Translations under genes and position numbers: made by a program
In this document: in pieces, positions 12,291 through 25,032 of the stretch
Layout: the number at the start of each line of letters is the position of its first letter
Numbering within the stretch: the first letter of the stretch is position 1
Assembly: GCA_020055645.1 (NCBI GenBank)
Contig: CM034546.1
Coordinates: 72,106,001 to 72,170,000 of the forward strand
DNA: 64,000 nt
Origin: Tomocerus qinae
Lineage: Eukaryota > Arthropoda > Collembola > Entomobryomorpha > Tomoceridae
Reading direction: 5' to 3'
Notes under the pieces: model-generated
What the model saw: the letters and a program-made list of their open reading frames with translations, nothing else
What the model was told of the DNA's origin: nothing
Database searches by the model: none

Positions 12291-15200
12291 TCAGCGATCC
12301 AGCAGTCTGAGTTGAAATGGCTCAAGTCCATTCGCTAGTCCTGGTTTGATCGATCCTAATACGTCAGAGTCTTCTCCTTTTCTTACATTGTATTTCTGAA
12401 GAATTCCAACACCAAATACAAAACTTGTAGCTATGGCTATTTGTTCTCCAGGACAGCTTCTGGGGCCTACAATGCATTGTAAATTATAAAATTATTGAAT
12501 TTTATAACTTCCACATTTCGTTAAAGTTAAATGTTAAAAGCAAGTTATAACCCAAGTAACATCGACTGTTGGCTTTCCTTTGGCGTATCACTGGGTATTT
12601 GGAAAAACCGTTGGCAATTCCAATGCTGTTTTTTTGACATTATTTTATTATTGAATCGATATAGTTATACGGTATTGGTGATAAACATATTAATCCTATG
12701 TTTATACTATAAAGGAAGCGCCTACGTATAATAGTATCTATAGTTAATGTATTGTTGAAACGTTGGCTAAGCCAGTAGGTTTGTGCTGTATGAGCCAATA
12801 ACGAATGGACGGTGAATAACATTGTGATTTACCAGCGCGTCATTACTGTATATGCCAATGTAAGATCAATGGAGAAACAATACTACTCATCCTACTTATC
12901 AATTTTGTGTAACATCAGTGCTGGTTCTGTATAGAATACATATTGAAAATCAGAGGACTTCGATACTGCAAAACGCAAACAACAAACCAATATCGTTTTG
13001 CTACATGACACCAAACGGCGTGCAACACTACTAGTTTGTGTGGCCGTTGGTAATTAGCCATTCCTCCTCTACCGACCACGTTGGTTTCATTCCGCAGTTG
13101 TGTATTTTGAATAACTTGAAGATGGCCAAAATTTCAGACTTTTGCGTAGTCCATTTCACAGATGAAGGTACTGTAGAAGCTGTCCCATCAACTTGGATTA
13201 AAAAATCAGGAAAAAAAGTATTGTGTTTGTGGCCTGATGCGGGTTCAATCAAGGATACACCGTTGAAAACGCTGAAGGAAACCGCAGGCTTAATACCAGG
13301 GAAAAACTGGATTCCCTATAATGCTAAAGTTTTTCGATATTGTGGTAAGTAACCATTAAAAATACTACAATTTTACCAAAGATATATCTTATGCAATTAA
13401 AAATACAAAATACTTAGGAAATGGCAAGGTTCATCTCGTTTGATTTTCTATGCCTTTGAGTAAATATCAATTTAAAATTATTGTAGATACTTATAGTAAG
13501 GCAAGAAAAAAGGCAAAAAAGGCAGAAGTCACTTCAGATTTAGATACAACGGACAGTGAACCTAAAAGACGAAAAACAGCCAGTCAACTCCAACTCCCAA
13601 ATTTTGAAGTTACAAATCCTCTTCATCAAATTTCTGCCTCAGATGAAAATTGGCCTCAAGAAAATATAGTATTTGCTGGTGGAGCACAAGGTAATACATA
13701 TTTTTAAACCTACCTTACGGAAAATGCCACATTGAATTTAGAGAATCAGTAATTTAGTTTGATTCTGGTATGAACAAATACAACCGGTTAATAAAAATAA
13801 TAATTCGTCATCTAAATTGTAGATACCACGGATGACAATGTTCAATCGTTCCCCTTTCAGATAATAACGACACCAGACTCTGCTGCCCTGACTACTTTGG
13901 TTAACCAGTTTGAAGGTATAATATTTAATTTGCATAGCTTCAAGCATTGTTAATTAAATTAGTTGTATTAAATGACCCATTATGTTTCGACAATATTTTT
14001 GTTTTTAATGTAGAATTTCAAAAAATTGTGATTCAAAACCAAGAAAAACTTAAAGAGAAATTGGAGGAAAATAATCGCCTGGTTTCCAGTTTATTAAATC
14101 AGCAGACTGGAATCTCGACAGAATTTGGAGCTGGAAGTACTTTACTGCTACCGTTGCACAATGATATTCAGCTGCAATCTCTGGAAAATTGGTTGAAAAT
14201 TGATGAAAATTACAACAAGATAGTAATAAATTATTCACACTAACAATTTTAAATCAGATTAATTTTATATTAATATCAAACACAGTAGTCATATGCAATA
14301 TGTCCTCTAGGTGGCCCATCTGTCTAAAATAGGAGGAGGAACTCAAGCTAAAACAGTGTATAACATACTCCAGCATATCTTCTCACACGACTACGCTAAA
14401 ACAGTACGGTTGACTACTAAAAGTGGGAAACAAGGCATTCGATATACAAAAACCGTAAACGCTGTTAAATGTAAAACTGAGTTTTTTAAAATAATATTTT
14501 AAAATGCATCAGTTCAAATACAATAATATTTGAATTTTAATTTTTGTGTGTTTAAATAGCTGCTGTTCTCTCAACCCAGGGAAATACACTGTTGGAATAT
14601 CAAGTGCAAAGTTGCATAGGAACATGGTTCAGAAATGTCGGCGACAGGAAAGGTGGACGGAAGAACCGCGTTGGCCGTGAAAACAATTTAAATCCACAGG
14701 AACCGCCATTAATACCTCCAACATCACCGAATGAAATTGGGAATTCATCTATAGCATCGTTAATTGCTCGGTCATCAACGGACACCAACTTCGAACTGAG
14801 TGACTTCGAACTAACCCCTCCAGACTTGTCTTAGCTGTTGTAAAAACATGAATATTTCTCGGTGGACCAAGAAGAGAAGATTTTTAAAAGCTGTTGATGA
14901 GTCCTTAGAAAAAATTCGAAGATTAGATTGCCCTTTAGTTGAAACTACAAGTGTAAATGTTACCACTAATATTCATAATAGCTCTACGAATTTATGTAGT
15001 AGTGATAGGTTAAGTAATTCTAGTTTTAGTGACGCCTTAGAAAATCCACAATCTTTAGATGGTGGTTTACCACCACAGTTCAATCCTGCAGAAAATGAAT
15101 CAAATATTAGCCACAGTTTGAAATCAAAGTTAAGAACCTGGGCTACTCAATACAATATACCTCACGTAGCTTTAAGGGATCTTTTAGGTCATATAAATGA

Positions 15201-18200
15201 TGAATTTCCTAATGCAAATTTGCCAAAAGATCCTAGAACAATTTTGCAAACTCCTAAGCAGTTAAATATCGTTAAAATTAATGGAGGACAAATGTATCAT
15301 TTTGGCGTTAGAGCTGGTTTGCACAAAAAAATTGAATTAGGTCTAAAAGTTGTTAGTCTGCCAAATATACATAGCTTTATTAATTTAGAAAATAGACTTA
15401 TAACCATAACTATTGGTATTGATGGACTGCCTGTTAGCCGAAGTTCAAACTGCCAATTTTGGCCAATTTTAGAGCATATAGTCGATCAGTCCGTAGACAG
15501 CAACCCATTTTTAGTCTCATTGTTTTACGGACCGTGTAAACCGCATAGTATTTCAGAATTTTTATCCCCTTTTGTAGAAGAAATGATACAATTAGAATTA
15601 GACGGCATAGTTGTCAACTCAATTAAATATAACGTTAGAATTAGTAAAATAATTGCAGATGCGCCTGCACGGTCATTTATAAAATGTTGCAAGGGTCATA
15701 ACGCATACTATGGATGCGAAAGGTGTGAAAGGAAAGGTAAATGGCTAAGGAAAATTATTTATCCTATAACAACTAAATTTGTCGATAAGCGAAGTGATGA
15801 GAGTTTTAATTTACAGTCGCAATGCAAACATCATAATGCCACATCCCCTTTAACATCCTTACAATTAGGATTGGTTTCCCAAATTCCTTTAGATCCTATG
15901 CACCTTGTTTACCTGGGGATTATGAGAAAGTTGTTAAAAATTTGGGTTCATGGTCCACGCCCTTATAAATTGTCTCGTAAGCAAATCAACGGCATTTCAC
16001 ACTGCTTGATATCTTATCGGTCGTATATACCAAGTGAATTTACGAGGAAACCTAGATCTTTAACCGATCTAGACCACTGGAAGGCAACTGAATTCAGAAC
16101 ATTTTTACTATATATTGGACCGATTGCATTACATTCTATTCTACCCAAAGATAAATACGAACATTTTTTGTTATTACACTATGCTATATACATTCTTTCT
16201 TGTGAAAACTCAAAGAATGATAATTGGCTAAATTATGCTAAAGGTTTAATTGAAAAATTTGTTCATGATTTTCCACCACTATATAGTAAAGAATTTTTGA
16301 CGTACAATTTTCACTCTTTGACCCATTTAACTGAAGATGTAATTACTTATGGATCTTTAAATAATTTTACGGCGTTCCCTTTCGAAAATTATATGCAGAC
16401 CATTAAAAAAATGTTGAGAAGTAAAACTAATCATTTAGCGCAGGTAGTAAACCGTACGTCTGAATTGGATTATATTGCCAATGTATCTGAAAAACATTCC
16501 AGAGACAAAGGGCAAAATACTAATATATATAAAAATAAACGATTTGTTGGTTTTTACCATAACGGAAGAAAAGTCACTGTTAGTGAAGCAGATAACTGTT
16601 TTATGTTAAAAGACGAAAAAATTGTAAAAATATGCGAAGTTAGTTTGCAGGATGGAATTGTAAAACTTTGTGGTAATTATTTCAAGAGCGTACTGGGTTT
16701 CAATAAATATCCATGCGACAGCTTAAATTTGTCTACTTTTAGTGTCAAGAACTTGTCAAAAAGTAAAATAAATATAGAAGTGAGCAACATTGTAAAAAAA
16801 TGTATTTTAATTCCTTTTGGTAATGAGAATTTCTATTGCAAAGTTTTGTGCAATGACTGAATATGTAATGTCACAAAATATTACGTGTTTATCATTCTAA
16901 TTGTAAAATATATAAAGAATATCAATATCGTAGACATAGTTTAATATGTTAAAGTTTGATCCCATGAAAAATATAATAGCTGTTACTCTCCATCGATAAA
17001 TTGATGTAAATATTAGTTACTACCAGATTTTTGAAACAAAAACAAATAAAATTACATTTAAATATTATCAATGTATATATATGTATATGCTTGCTCAATA
17101 AATACTTGGTGAACTAAATATTACTGTTTTTTTGTTTTACTGGCTAATTATTGGGGAAATCACCTAAATGAATGCATAGGATAAATATTGAATTAGCATT
17201 GGCGACATACAGGAGCTTTGATGGGCACTTAGCATCGTTTTAATGACAGTACGTCATTGGCATAACAATACCGGTTCAGCATCAGGTATTGCCAATGAAA
17301 TGCCGCTGGTACAGGTAAGGCCGGTATTGTTTCGTCGGTAGAATGATACAGGAGTCTATCACTGGGTTTTGATTGGAAAAATGTGCAAAACGGTAGGTTG
17401 CCAACGGTCTTTGGACAATACTGGAACTTTACTAAGCCATCAGTACGATGTTACATGGGAATTCAAATATTAATTACTAAGTTCAAGGTATTTTAAAATT
17501 TTAACTGCAAGTATAAATATTTATCATTTCTTAAAAAGATTTGAATGGTAACATGAATAGCGGTTTAAATCAAATATTTCGAGGATGTACCACTAATTGG
17601 TTTTTGGATTTAAAACATTTGTGGGTCCGTACGAATTAATATATTGTTATTGTATGCAATGTTTGGATGATGTGCATTTTTTCGTTTTTAAAGAATGTAT
17701 TGTCTGTCTTTGAGATGCTTATGACACTGCAATCGGATTGCATAAGCTTCCAATATTCTAAGAATTCTTGTCCCCACTTTAACTGGGATCATCCTGATTC
17801 CTGAATTGGCATTTGAACACAAAAAGTCGTTCAGAAAAGAAGTACACTAGAAGAATTGAAATCTTCTGTATCCATTCCATGTAATAATTTTTGCCATTTG
17901 CACTCCAGTTAGTTTCCATCAATGTAGGACTTTCTTAAATTAATTAAACAAGGTAATTCATGTTTTCAGCTTCAGAACAACACAAAAAGCCAATATCTTC
18001 CCTCTTAAAAAATTTCCTGAAGAAGTCATTAAGATTACTCCAAAGCCACACTTCACTAAAACAAAAAATTCTTTTTCACACTTTTACCGTTTATCGAAAG
18101 AATAAATTACATACCTTTCCCAAATATCAGCATTCGGTTAATTTTATCTTGAATTAAGATTCCATCTGCATCTAAAAAGTGTTCTGGGTAGAAATCAAAC

Positions 18201-21200
18201 GGTTTCTCCCAGTAGGTTTCGTCAAATCGAAGTTGAAGATAGGATTGAAGGACAAAAGTTCCCTAAAAGGTAAATTTGTAAATAATTAGAAATTATTTCT
18301 AAAAAACTGAAGTAATGTGCTTACTTGACAACAGATTTTTAAATTTCTATTTCATAAACCTAATGTCTTACAGCTTGTAGTAATATTTATTTGTATACAA
18401 TAATTTATATTTATAACACTACCACGGTCAACCGAGGATACAATTGCCGAAATATAGAACTTTATAGCAAAATGGGATAAAAATTTTTGCAAATTGGCAG
18501 ACTACCTAATTGTCCAAAAATTAAAACTGTTCCCGAATTAAAGTATTTTTCTAACACAAAAATTTTGATCGTAGTCAAAAATGGATTTGCCTAAATATAA
18601 TACCTTTTTCAGATGGTACCCTGCAACTGTAACGTCCTTTGTAGTCATCCTGTTCATAAATGGCAACACCGCCGCCAACCTATTTACTTCCCAAAATGTA
18701 GCCATTGTGTAATTCATCCTGAAAACCAAAAATAATTTTTCATTATTAAATATGGGGTATTGTTGAGAATACGTTTTAGTTTAGTTGAGACACCGAAGTT
18801 AGCCTCAACTTTATGAACCTTCTTCCCTGTCATTGACTTTCTTGTCTTATATGCATATAATATGCATATAATGCGGGCATACATACATACATATCACATA
18901 TTATATGGATACAATAATGGAATACATACTAGTAAGGCAGAGCTATAATTAAATAAACTATTTAATAAACTATAATTAATAGAATTACATTAAAGATAAT
19001 ATTAGTATAAATACCATATTTTAATAAATAAGAAGATTTTCATTAATTCAACTTATTTCATTTGGTTGCGCTTGAAATTTTATTTAGTTCCAACAAGGGA
19101 ACAAAAAAATGTTTTCTCATTTTTGCTAAAAAGTATTACATTTAAAAATGGAGTTCATTTAACGTTTTTTTTACTTATTTACATGTAAAGTGAAAGTAAA
19201 CGGGGCTCGCTGATAAATCTAAAAAGGTAAAAAGACAAAAAAGAACTGTTTAAAAAAAATCTTACTCCTACCTTTTTAATAAAAAAGGTAAAAACAAAGA
19301 ATTCCTCTTTTGTTCCCTGGTTTCAACGCTGATTTGAACTATATTGAATTCATGATTCATGAGCACTATAAAGAATACTAATTACCTTCCTTTGCAGTCA
19401 AAGTAACGGGGTAAGGCAGAAGTTCCGATAACTTCATCGATTTCATTTTGGACTTTTTCTTGGACATCAAGATGCAAAGACATACACATCAAAAAGTATT
19501 CCATAAATTTAGATACGGTATCCAATCCAGCTAATGTCAAATCTTGAAGGACAGTAAGAAGCTGCCCAGAGCAAAACTTTGGATCTGTCACACCCCTATC
19601 TTGTTCTTTTTTACCCTCCAGAATAAAATAGTCAATAATAGTGCTTGGTTCGCTGTTCTCCATCTCCATTATGGCATGGCGTTCATCAATCAATTTCTGA
19701 AACATGATAAGAACAATATTTTACTAAATTCATTGACGTCTACTGTTGCTGTGCCATCCAGTATCACATGATCAGGGTTGTGGGTCGGGTTTTTTAAGGC
19801 TTGGGGTTTTTTGGCAAAAAACCCACCCAGCTTCACTTAAAAAACCCCGACTTTATTCGGTTTGTTGGGTTTCTTACATACATCATTATTATAATCACAG
19901 AGTCGAAAAAATTTACGTGTCTATATTTCTATCTATGTATGTACGGTTGGTAGGGTGTTCCGAAAAGCAAAATGCGCATGTTCACTTTCTCTAAACCACC
20001 GAACAATGCACAGGGGCATGTAAATTTGAATATTGTATCTATCTAATGAAAACTTAAGGAAGAAGTTTGCATTTGGGTAATGTCCCTAAAATGAGTAATG
20101 CGCAAGTCCGTATGCTATGCTTTTCTAACATCAGATATCAAAATGCAACTTCTGTGTTAAGATCTGGTGTGTGATTATTTCAAAACTAACATCTTTGATT
20201 TTGATTGTGCTTTGTGTTTGTAGTAGATATGCATGTTTTGTATTACTTTTCGGGTATTGATTGTTTGTTCATCTGCAGGTAAGTATCATTCTTAACTTAA
20301 AAATTGTCGACCTGGATTGTTTTGCGAAACTTGTGAAAGTAAAAAATTGTGAAATTGAATTTAAGTAACAGGACTAATGCTGCTCAGAAGCAGTTTTTCT
20401 TGAAAATGTGTACAAAAAAATTGACTTTAATATTAAATATCTCAGAAAGTAATGGGACTTTTTAAATAAAACTTGGCAAGTATATTTTAGTAAATATGGG
20501 GGACCTTTACTTTCAATATGAATCAATTACTATCAGAGGGGGCAGAGATAGCCCCAGATGGAGGCTACGAGCTCCCAAAACATTTGACTGACTCAAAATG
20601 GTTTGAAATAACATTTTTACATACCCTTCGACAGACTCAATGGATTTCAGCATTTTGAAAATTTGTTGCGCTATTTTAAAATTCAGGACAGTGTGCTATG
20701 CCATAACCATAGTAGGCAACTAAGGCAAATAGCAATGATTTTTTTGGGATTGTTTTTACTACTGGAATGGGTTGCCTATTGAATTTTCTTGAGTGCTAGG
20801 TTCGTCCCTTTTTGCTGGGTTCACTAGTACTATATATAAACAAAACATACTAATTTTGTCATATTTCTATTCAAAAACGTAAACAAATGAACAATCAGGT
20901 GGAAAAAACATATAGCTTCTACACTTCTACTTGCAATTAATGTCGTGATGTGGTACTTAAGTCATTGTGAAGATTATATTTATAATATAGTGTTGTAAAC
21001 AAAATTATGCTCAATTTTAATTAATCACTGATATATTCATTACTGTAACGCTTCACAATTAAAGCTCCACATTAACGAAGGGATCCTATGTTCCTATGTT
21101 GCATGGAAGTATGATGGAATTTTTATTTTCGTGTTTGCATGATACATTTTAAATACTAGGAGATTAATAGTCATACAGGTGTGCATAACAACTGTAACAT

Positions 21201-23650
21201 AAATATTATTCTGTGGCATTCTGGACTTCATTCGATTTTTTAATACAAATATGTGAGCTATTTATGACGTCACAAGGTGACAATCTCCGTACATCCCCAA
21301 GGGGCAGAAAAATATTTTGGAAAACAATTTTATTTTTTTACAAAGCAATTTTCCCAATGTGATGCCCCATTCAAATGTAAAGTCGCCGTGTGAGGTGTGA
21401 CGTCATAAATTGCTTTACATATACAAAACAATTCTGAAATGCCTGAGAATTCCAAAGCTAGGAATTCCGATTTAACTTCTACTAGCCTTGGGTGTGCTTA
21501 TAGTAATAATACCTTTGTTCTGATGATAAATAACTCATAATGGAACCCTGAGTAACATAACACAATACAGTTTTGTATAATATTTTGCAACGTCCATATG
21601 ACTGAGTAAATTACCTGCAACTGTAACATAAATATAAATATTATTCTAACCTTCATCATTTTTCTAAATGTCTTGACTAAAGCGCCTACATGAGAGTATC
21701 CAAACAAATCACGTAAGCCCCAAACTTTTCCAAAAACATGCAAAAGTGTATATTTAGCAAGAGGATAATTTGCTAAAGCACTAATTGTTTGACGCGCTTC
21801 TATGAAATCAGGATCTGAGGCAGAAACTTTAGCTCCTGAAGTAAAATTTGCAATGACATTGAAAACTGCAGCTGGGAATAAGTCATGAACTTGTATTTTG
21901 CCTTCTCCATCTTTCAGCTTTTCGATATGATCCAGCAACTGTGATAGCTGGTCCCCCAAAATCGACTCCATTGTCACCTTATTTCGTACCCCCAGGGTAC
22001 CAAACTTTTTCATTACGAATTGTTTTACAAGTTTTGCTTCTTTGTAGTTGCTTACCAGGAAACCTAAAATTTAATAAAAATACAATTATAAAGGGTCCGT
22101 AAATTCATGGTTTTCTTTTTTTGAATAAATATTACCAGAGTTTTATTGCTACTAATAAGGGACAGGGTGTGGCCAGTGGCCACATTGAAGATTTGTGTAA
22201 TGTAGACTTATAGTTGTATAAGCTCCCTTAAGTTATTGTTCTCAGCTTATAAAGCGTTTTCTTGTTTGTAAATTATTTTAGGATAACTCTATGTATATCA
22301 TTTTAACCCAATTTGTCTCAATTTATAACTCCATTTGACTCAATTTTTGTCAATTTAACTCCATTTAGGGCCCATTTTTTTCAATTTAACTCCATTTTGG
22401 CCCCATTTTTTTCAATTTAACTCCATTTGGCCCAATTTTTGCCAATTTAACTCCATTCGACCCAATTTGTCCATGGGAAATAAGACCAGGGGTTAAGATT
22501 CATGGCGATGTATCCGTAAGGTTATTTCCTGATCTTATTAAGCATTAGGATATTGTTTAGGCATAAAGCTGTTTAGAGATTGACTTTACTTATTGGCGTT
22601 TACATTTGTTACACTCTCCAAAATTTCAGAAGCAGATTTTATAGTATTTAAATAATTGTAAACACACGTGCATATATTATAGCATTGCAGCGACAAACTC
22701 CAAGCTTAGAAAACAAACTTGATAAAGACTACGACTATGTAATTAGGTAATAATCAATTAAATACCTACCTGACGGGTTTCCTCTATGAAATACTCGCAC
22801 AGTTGATTCCGGAGCTCTATCGGCAAATGTTTCGCTGATACTCGTTTCCATGACAGTTTCACAGTCGACAGCCAAAAAAACCACTGATCACGATAAACTT
22901 ACTTCAAAATCATGGCTTTGTACTTTTAAATTTCAATCAGTAAATAGGATTTTAAGATTTGTCCATACATTGAATTTAAATGTGGAATTAAATGCTATAT
23001 AGTACCAAACTAAATTAACCTAACCTGTGATAATATAAATATTATGTCTAATATCTACCATATTTAAAGAAATTTTAATATTTTTGACCATCCGACTCAT
23101 TAAAAATTAAATCATTTATCCTGCATTTGAACCATCGTATAGGTTAAAGTTTTTATGTTTAGAATATTTTAATTATTTGAAACTGGCTTCAGTACCAAAT
23201 AAATCCTTTTTCGCTATAACTATTTGTTACCCAAATCGTTTATTTTTGATTAGCTTCAAATCTGACAAACAAATCTTACTTGGTATACCAAATATCTTCA
23301 ATAGTGACGATTCTTTTAAGGAATATATAGAAAAAGGCGATATATATTTCTTGTACATTCTTTGAAATCGAGATACTTTTTGTCCACATAATGTTTCAGG
23401 TTCCTCATATACGACCATGTAGAAAGCTTTAATAAAATCCAAGACTCCAAAGGATTTCAAGGTCTTTTCTAGACAAAGTAAATCATATCATGAATACAAT
23501 TATGCGTTGAAATAATTTTGAATTGATAGTTAATTTCGTATACAGATTACCTGTACTAGTTTTACGAATTTTTGATCTTATTTTTATCCACGAGATTATA
23601 ATAAGTAGGAATATAGCGACTTGAATAAGATACGCGGCACTGTTATCCAT
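12291..23650 (-). CDS. Cytochrome P450, CYP2-clan-like, complete (paralogue 1)
   Basis: Haem-thiolate monooxygenase, expected on the ER membrane using NADPH-P450 reductase; substrate unknown. Eight exons (23551-23650, 23280-23468, 22770-22883, 21651-22063, 19386-19696, 18604-18718, 18115-18262, 12291-12466) join in frame to 521 residues, normal for the family. Seen: an N-terminal anchor (about residues 8-22), the I-helix AGLDT (328-332), the K-helix E386-V-N-R389 (ExxR), PEHF at 440-443 where PERF is usual, and the haem loop FGKGPRSCPG with ligand Cys468. The proline-rich hinge after the anchor is missing. All introns are GT-AG. Intron 7 is 5.6 kb because of the 12551-17459 transposon; splicing across it is presumed. 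Start chosen at MDNSAAY, conserved in all four copies, although an upstream in-frame ATG exists. The family name is not assignable by eye. Confidence 0.9.
13122..14834 (+). CDS. DUF4806-type transposon accessory protein (possible frameshift)
   Basis: Rebuilt exons are 13122-13344, 13487-13690, 13822-13915, 14014-14222, 14311-14470 and 14560-14834. The N-terminus (MAKISDFCVVHFTDEG, then VPSTWI and a WP motif) is the small domain often found at the start of such transposon-linked proteins. A basic stretch (KARKKAKKAE) may be a nuclear signal. The coiled segment EFQKIVIQNQEKLKEKLEEN leads into a DUF4806-like domain (LPLHNDIQLQSLENWL...VAHLSKIGGGT...IFSHDYAKTVRL). Exon 3 is one base out of phase: a CCCC run at 13851-13854 makes its reading hit a stop. 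Exon 2 joins exon 4 in phase if exon 3 is skipped. So it is either a decayed gene or alternatively spliced. Function is unknown; DNA binding is plausible. It lies 13 bp before the transposase frame. Confidence 0.7.
14848..16860 (+). CDS. DDE transposase, Tnp2/EnSpm-like, 670 aa
   Basis: An intact single-exon frame of 670 residues, expected to cut and paste the surrounding element. Candidate catalytic acids in order are Asp192 (TIGIDGLPV), Asp271 or Asp349 (IADAPARS; PLDPMHLVYLG, with His352) and Glu513 (FPFENYMQT). A CxxC knuckle (C290-x2-C293) follows a CCKGH segment, as in the DxPA...C..C region of Tnp2-related transposases. The residues F488-H489-S-L-T-H493-L lie just before the glutamate. 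The first 80 residues are low-complexity (Ser/Asn-rich), so a start further downstream is possible. AATAAA at 17045-17050 may be its poly(A) signal. Frame integrity suggests recent activity. The exact superfamily needs a profile search. Confidence 0.8.
   Translation: MNISRWTKKRRFLKAVDESLEKIRRLDCPLVETTSVNVTTNIHNSSTNLCSSDRLSNSSFSDALENPQSLDGGLPPQFNPAENESNISHSLKSKLRTWATQYNIPHVALRDLLGHINDEFPNANLPKDPRTILQTPKQLNIVKINGGQMYHFGVRAGLHKKIELGLKVVSLPNIHSFINLENRLITITIGIDGLPVSRSSNCQFWPILEHIVDQSVDSNPFLVSLFYGPCKPHSISEFLSPFVEEMIQLELDGIVVNSIKYNVRISKIIADAPARSFIKCCKGHNAYYGCERCERKGKWLRKIIYPITTKFVDKRSDESFNLQSQCKHHNATSPLTSLQLGLVSQIPLDPMHLVYLGIMRKLLKIWVHGPRPYKLSRKQINGISHCLISYRSYIPSEFTRKPRSLTDLDHWKATEFRTFLLYIGPIALHSILPKDKYEHFLLLHYAIYILSCENSKNDNWLNYAKGLIEKFVHDFPPLYSKEFLTYNFHSLTHLTEDVITYGSLNNFTAFPFENYMQTIKKMLRSKTNHLAQVVNRTSELDYIANVSEKHSRDKGQNTNIYKNKRFVGFYHNGRKVTVSEADNCFMLKDEKIVKICEVSLQDGIVKLCGNYFKSVLGFNKYPCDSLNLSTFSVKNLSKSKINIEVSNIVKKCILIPFGNENFYCKVLCND
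17045..17050 (+). terminator. Poly(A) signal, transposase gene
   Basis: AATAAA about 185 nt after the transposase stop, within a T/A-rich 3' tail; another lies near 17097. Position fits a 3'UTR signal. Confidence 0.4.
22300..22470. repeat. About 30-bp minisatellite in P450 intron 3
   Basis: Four to five imperfect units of CAATTTAACTCCATTTGGCC plus a T-rich tail. The matching intron of the sister gene (33318-33395) holds a shorter, more degenerate version, so the array predates the gene duplication and grew here. Confidence 0.75.
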
Positions 23651-23935
23651 TTCTGGGTTGAATGGGACACAATTTAACACTATTGACACCAATAAATATT
23701 TTTAAAGGTTACTTGTATATTTAGTTTATCCTATTTTATGAAATAATAAATGACTTTTACACTACAACAAAGGAAAGGGAAATGCTCGGCGAAGTCGGCA
23801 TTAACGTTAACTATCTACAGAATAAGGTGGAACTACTGACGAGGAAGGTCTATTTAATAATATCTAGTGAACTATTATACCTGGTTTTTAACTGAAACAA
23901 ATATCGTGTGAAAATGATGTGTAGACTGTTGTTTC
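23651..23935 (-). promoter_or_regulatory. Conserved 5' flank of P450 paralogue 1
   Basis: The upstream region is shared with 2551-2830 and 34924-35190, including 'aatgctcggcgaagtcggca' and the distal block ACTGAAACAAATATCGTGTG at 23890-23910. It probably contains the promoter, but no core element is recognisable and shared descent alone could explain the similarity. Confidence 0.35.
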
Positions 23936-24003
23936 CCTAAAACCAAGGTAATATTGCTAATTATCATGTAAAACTGGCTATATAATGACTAATGATTCTC
24001 CAT

Positions 24004-24945
24004 ATCGTCCCTTAAGGTATCAAATAAGCAAAATGCATTTTCAGGCTGGTAAGCTGGTATCGGAAGTACGCAATATGCTTCCACGGGGTGGTGATATGCG
24101 CATACGGTGAACTGGCCTGTAAAACTGGACCAAAAAGGAAAACGTTAACTGTTCCAACGACAGAAGTGATCTGTCCCATTACAAGTTATACGATAAACGT
24201 TATTTACCTAAATAAACGCTGGAGGGTATGTAGACTGTTGTGCCACGCCCTTAGTTTTTGCTCTGTTACTAACAACCAAACTAAAATGAAAATTATTTAC
24301 ATAAAAATTTGTTTCAAGCGAGAACTTCAGCTAATGTAGGAAAAGTACTATGATCCCAGGGATATCATCCTTAATCATCAACTAGTATTCCCGAATGCCT
24401 TGAATTTCGTTCTGCCCTCTTCAGATATTTGGTTGCCTCTTTAACGTCGTACAATGTTTTTATAAAAAATGCCAAGAATTAGTACTTTAAAGTGAATGCA
24501 ACAATCCGCAGGAATTAGTCTACAAATCCTTATCGGATACTAATCCGAACCCAGCCAAGCAAAGCTAGCTCAGGTCTAAGTCAATTGGGGGACACATAAT
24601 ATTTGAAAACAGGCGTCCTGTTGTCTATGTTGTTGTCTATATTAATTTAAAAAAATACTCGATACAACTAATCACCAAGTTTTACATAAATTAGAACAGT
24701 TCATCTTTGTCGTTAGAACAAATCACCTTTACCTTCTTATATATATCGGTTTCAGGCCAGTTCACCTACCTACATCTACATCCCAAGGTGGTACCGAAAA
24801 TACGCAATATGCACAGCTTAGCCTACACAGTGCTGCTTATAGCTGCATATTGCGTATTTTCGAGACCAGCGTGAAAATGAATATTGCGTATTTTCGGTGT
24901 CAGCTTTAAGCTGCATATTGCGTATTTGATACCTTAAGGGACGAT
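24004..24945. mobile_element. Non-autonomous element, 'TCGTCCCTTAAGG' ends, about 940 bp
   Basis: The left end (TA)TCGTCCCTTAAGGTATCAA and the right end TTGATACCTTAAGGGACGA(TA) are perfect inverted repeats flanked by TA, the Tc1/mariner-type target. The interior has many copies of 'gcatattgcgtattt' in both orientations. It has no transposase-like frame. Partial relatives occur at 48107-48200 and 59945-60060. The matching spacer of paralogue 2 (about 35360) lacks it. Confidence 0.75.
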
Positions 24946-25032
24946 ATGATTTTGTAGGCAGTTTGTTATACTCTGTGAATTATACATTACGCTCTACTCC
25001 CAGCACATTGTGCTGAATAAATACAAATAAAG

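Larger units (their letters stand above)
12551..17459 (+). mobile_element. 4.9-kb autonomous DNA transposon (EnSpm/CACTA-like) in P450 intron 7
   Basis: The left end CCCAAGTAACATCGACTGTT and the inverted right end CCCATGTAACATCGTACTGA are imperfect terminal repeats. The sister P450 has the uninterrupted site at about 29371-29380 (ttataattca). Comparison gives a 2-bp duplication (AA; 12549-12550 and 17460-17461). Subterminal copies of CCGTTGGCAA occur near both ends (about 12609 and, inverted, near 17398). It encodes two plus-strand genes, a DUF4806-type protein and a DDE transposase, antisense to the host gene. The superfamily is inferred from the transposase; the ends do not start with the classical CACTA. 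Confidence 0.85.
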
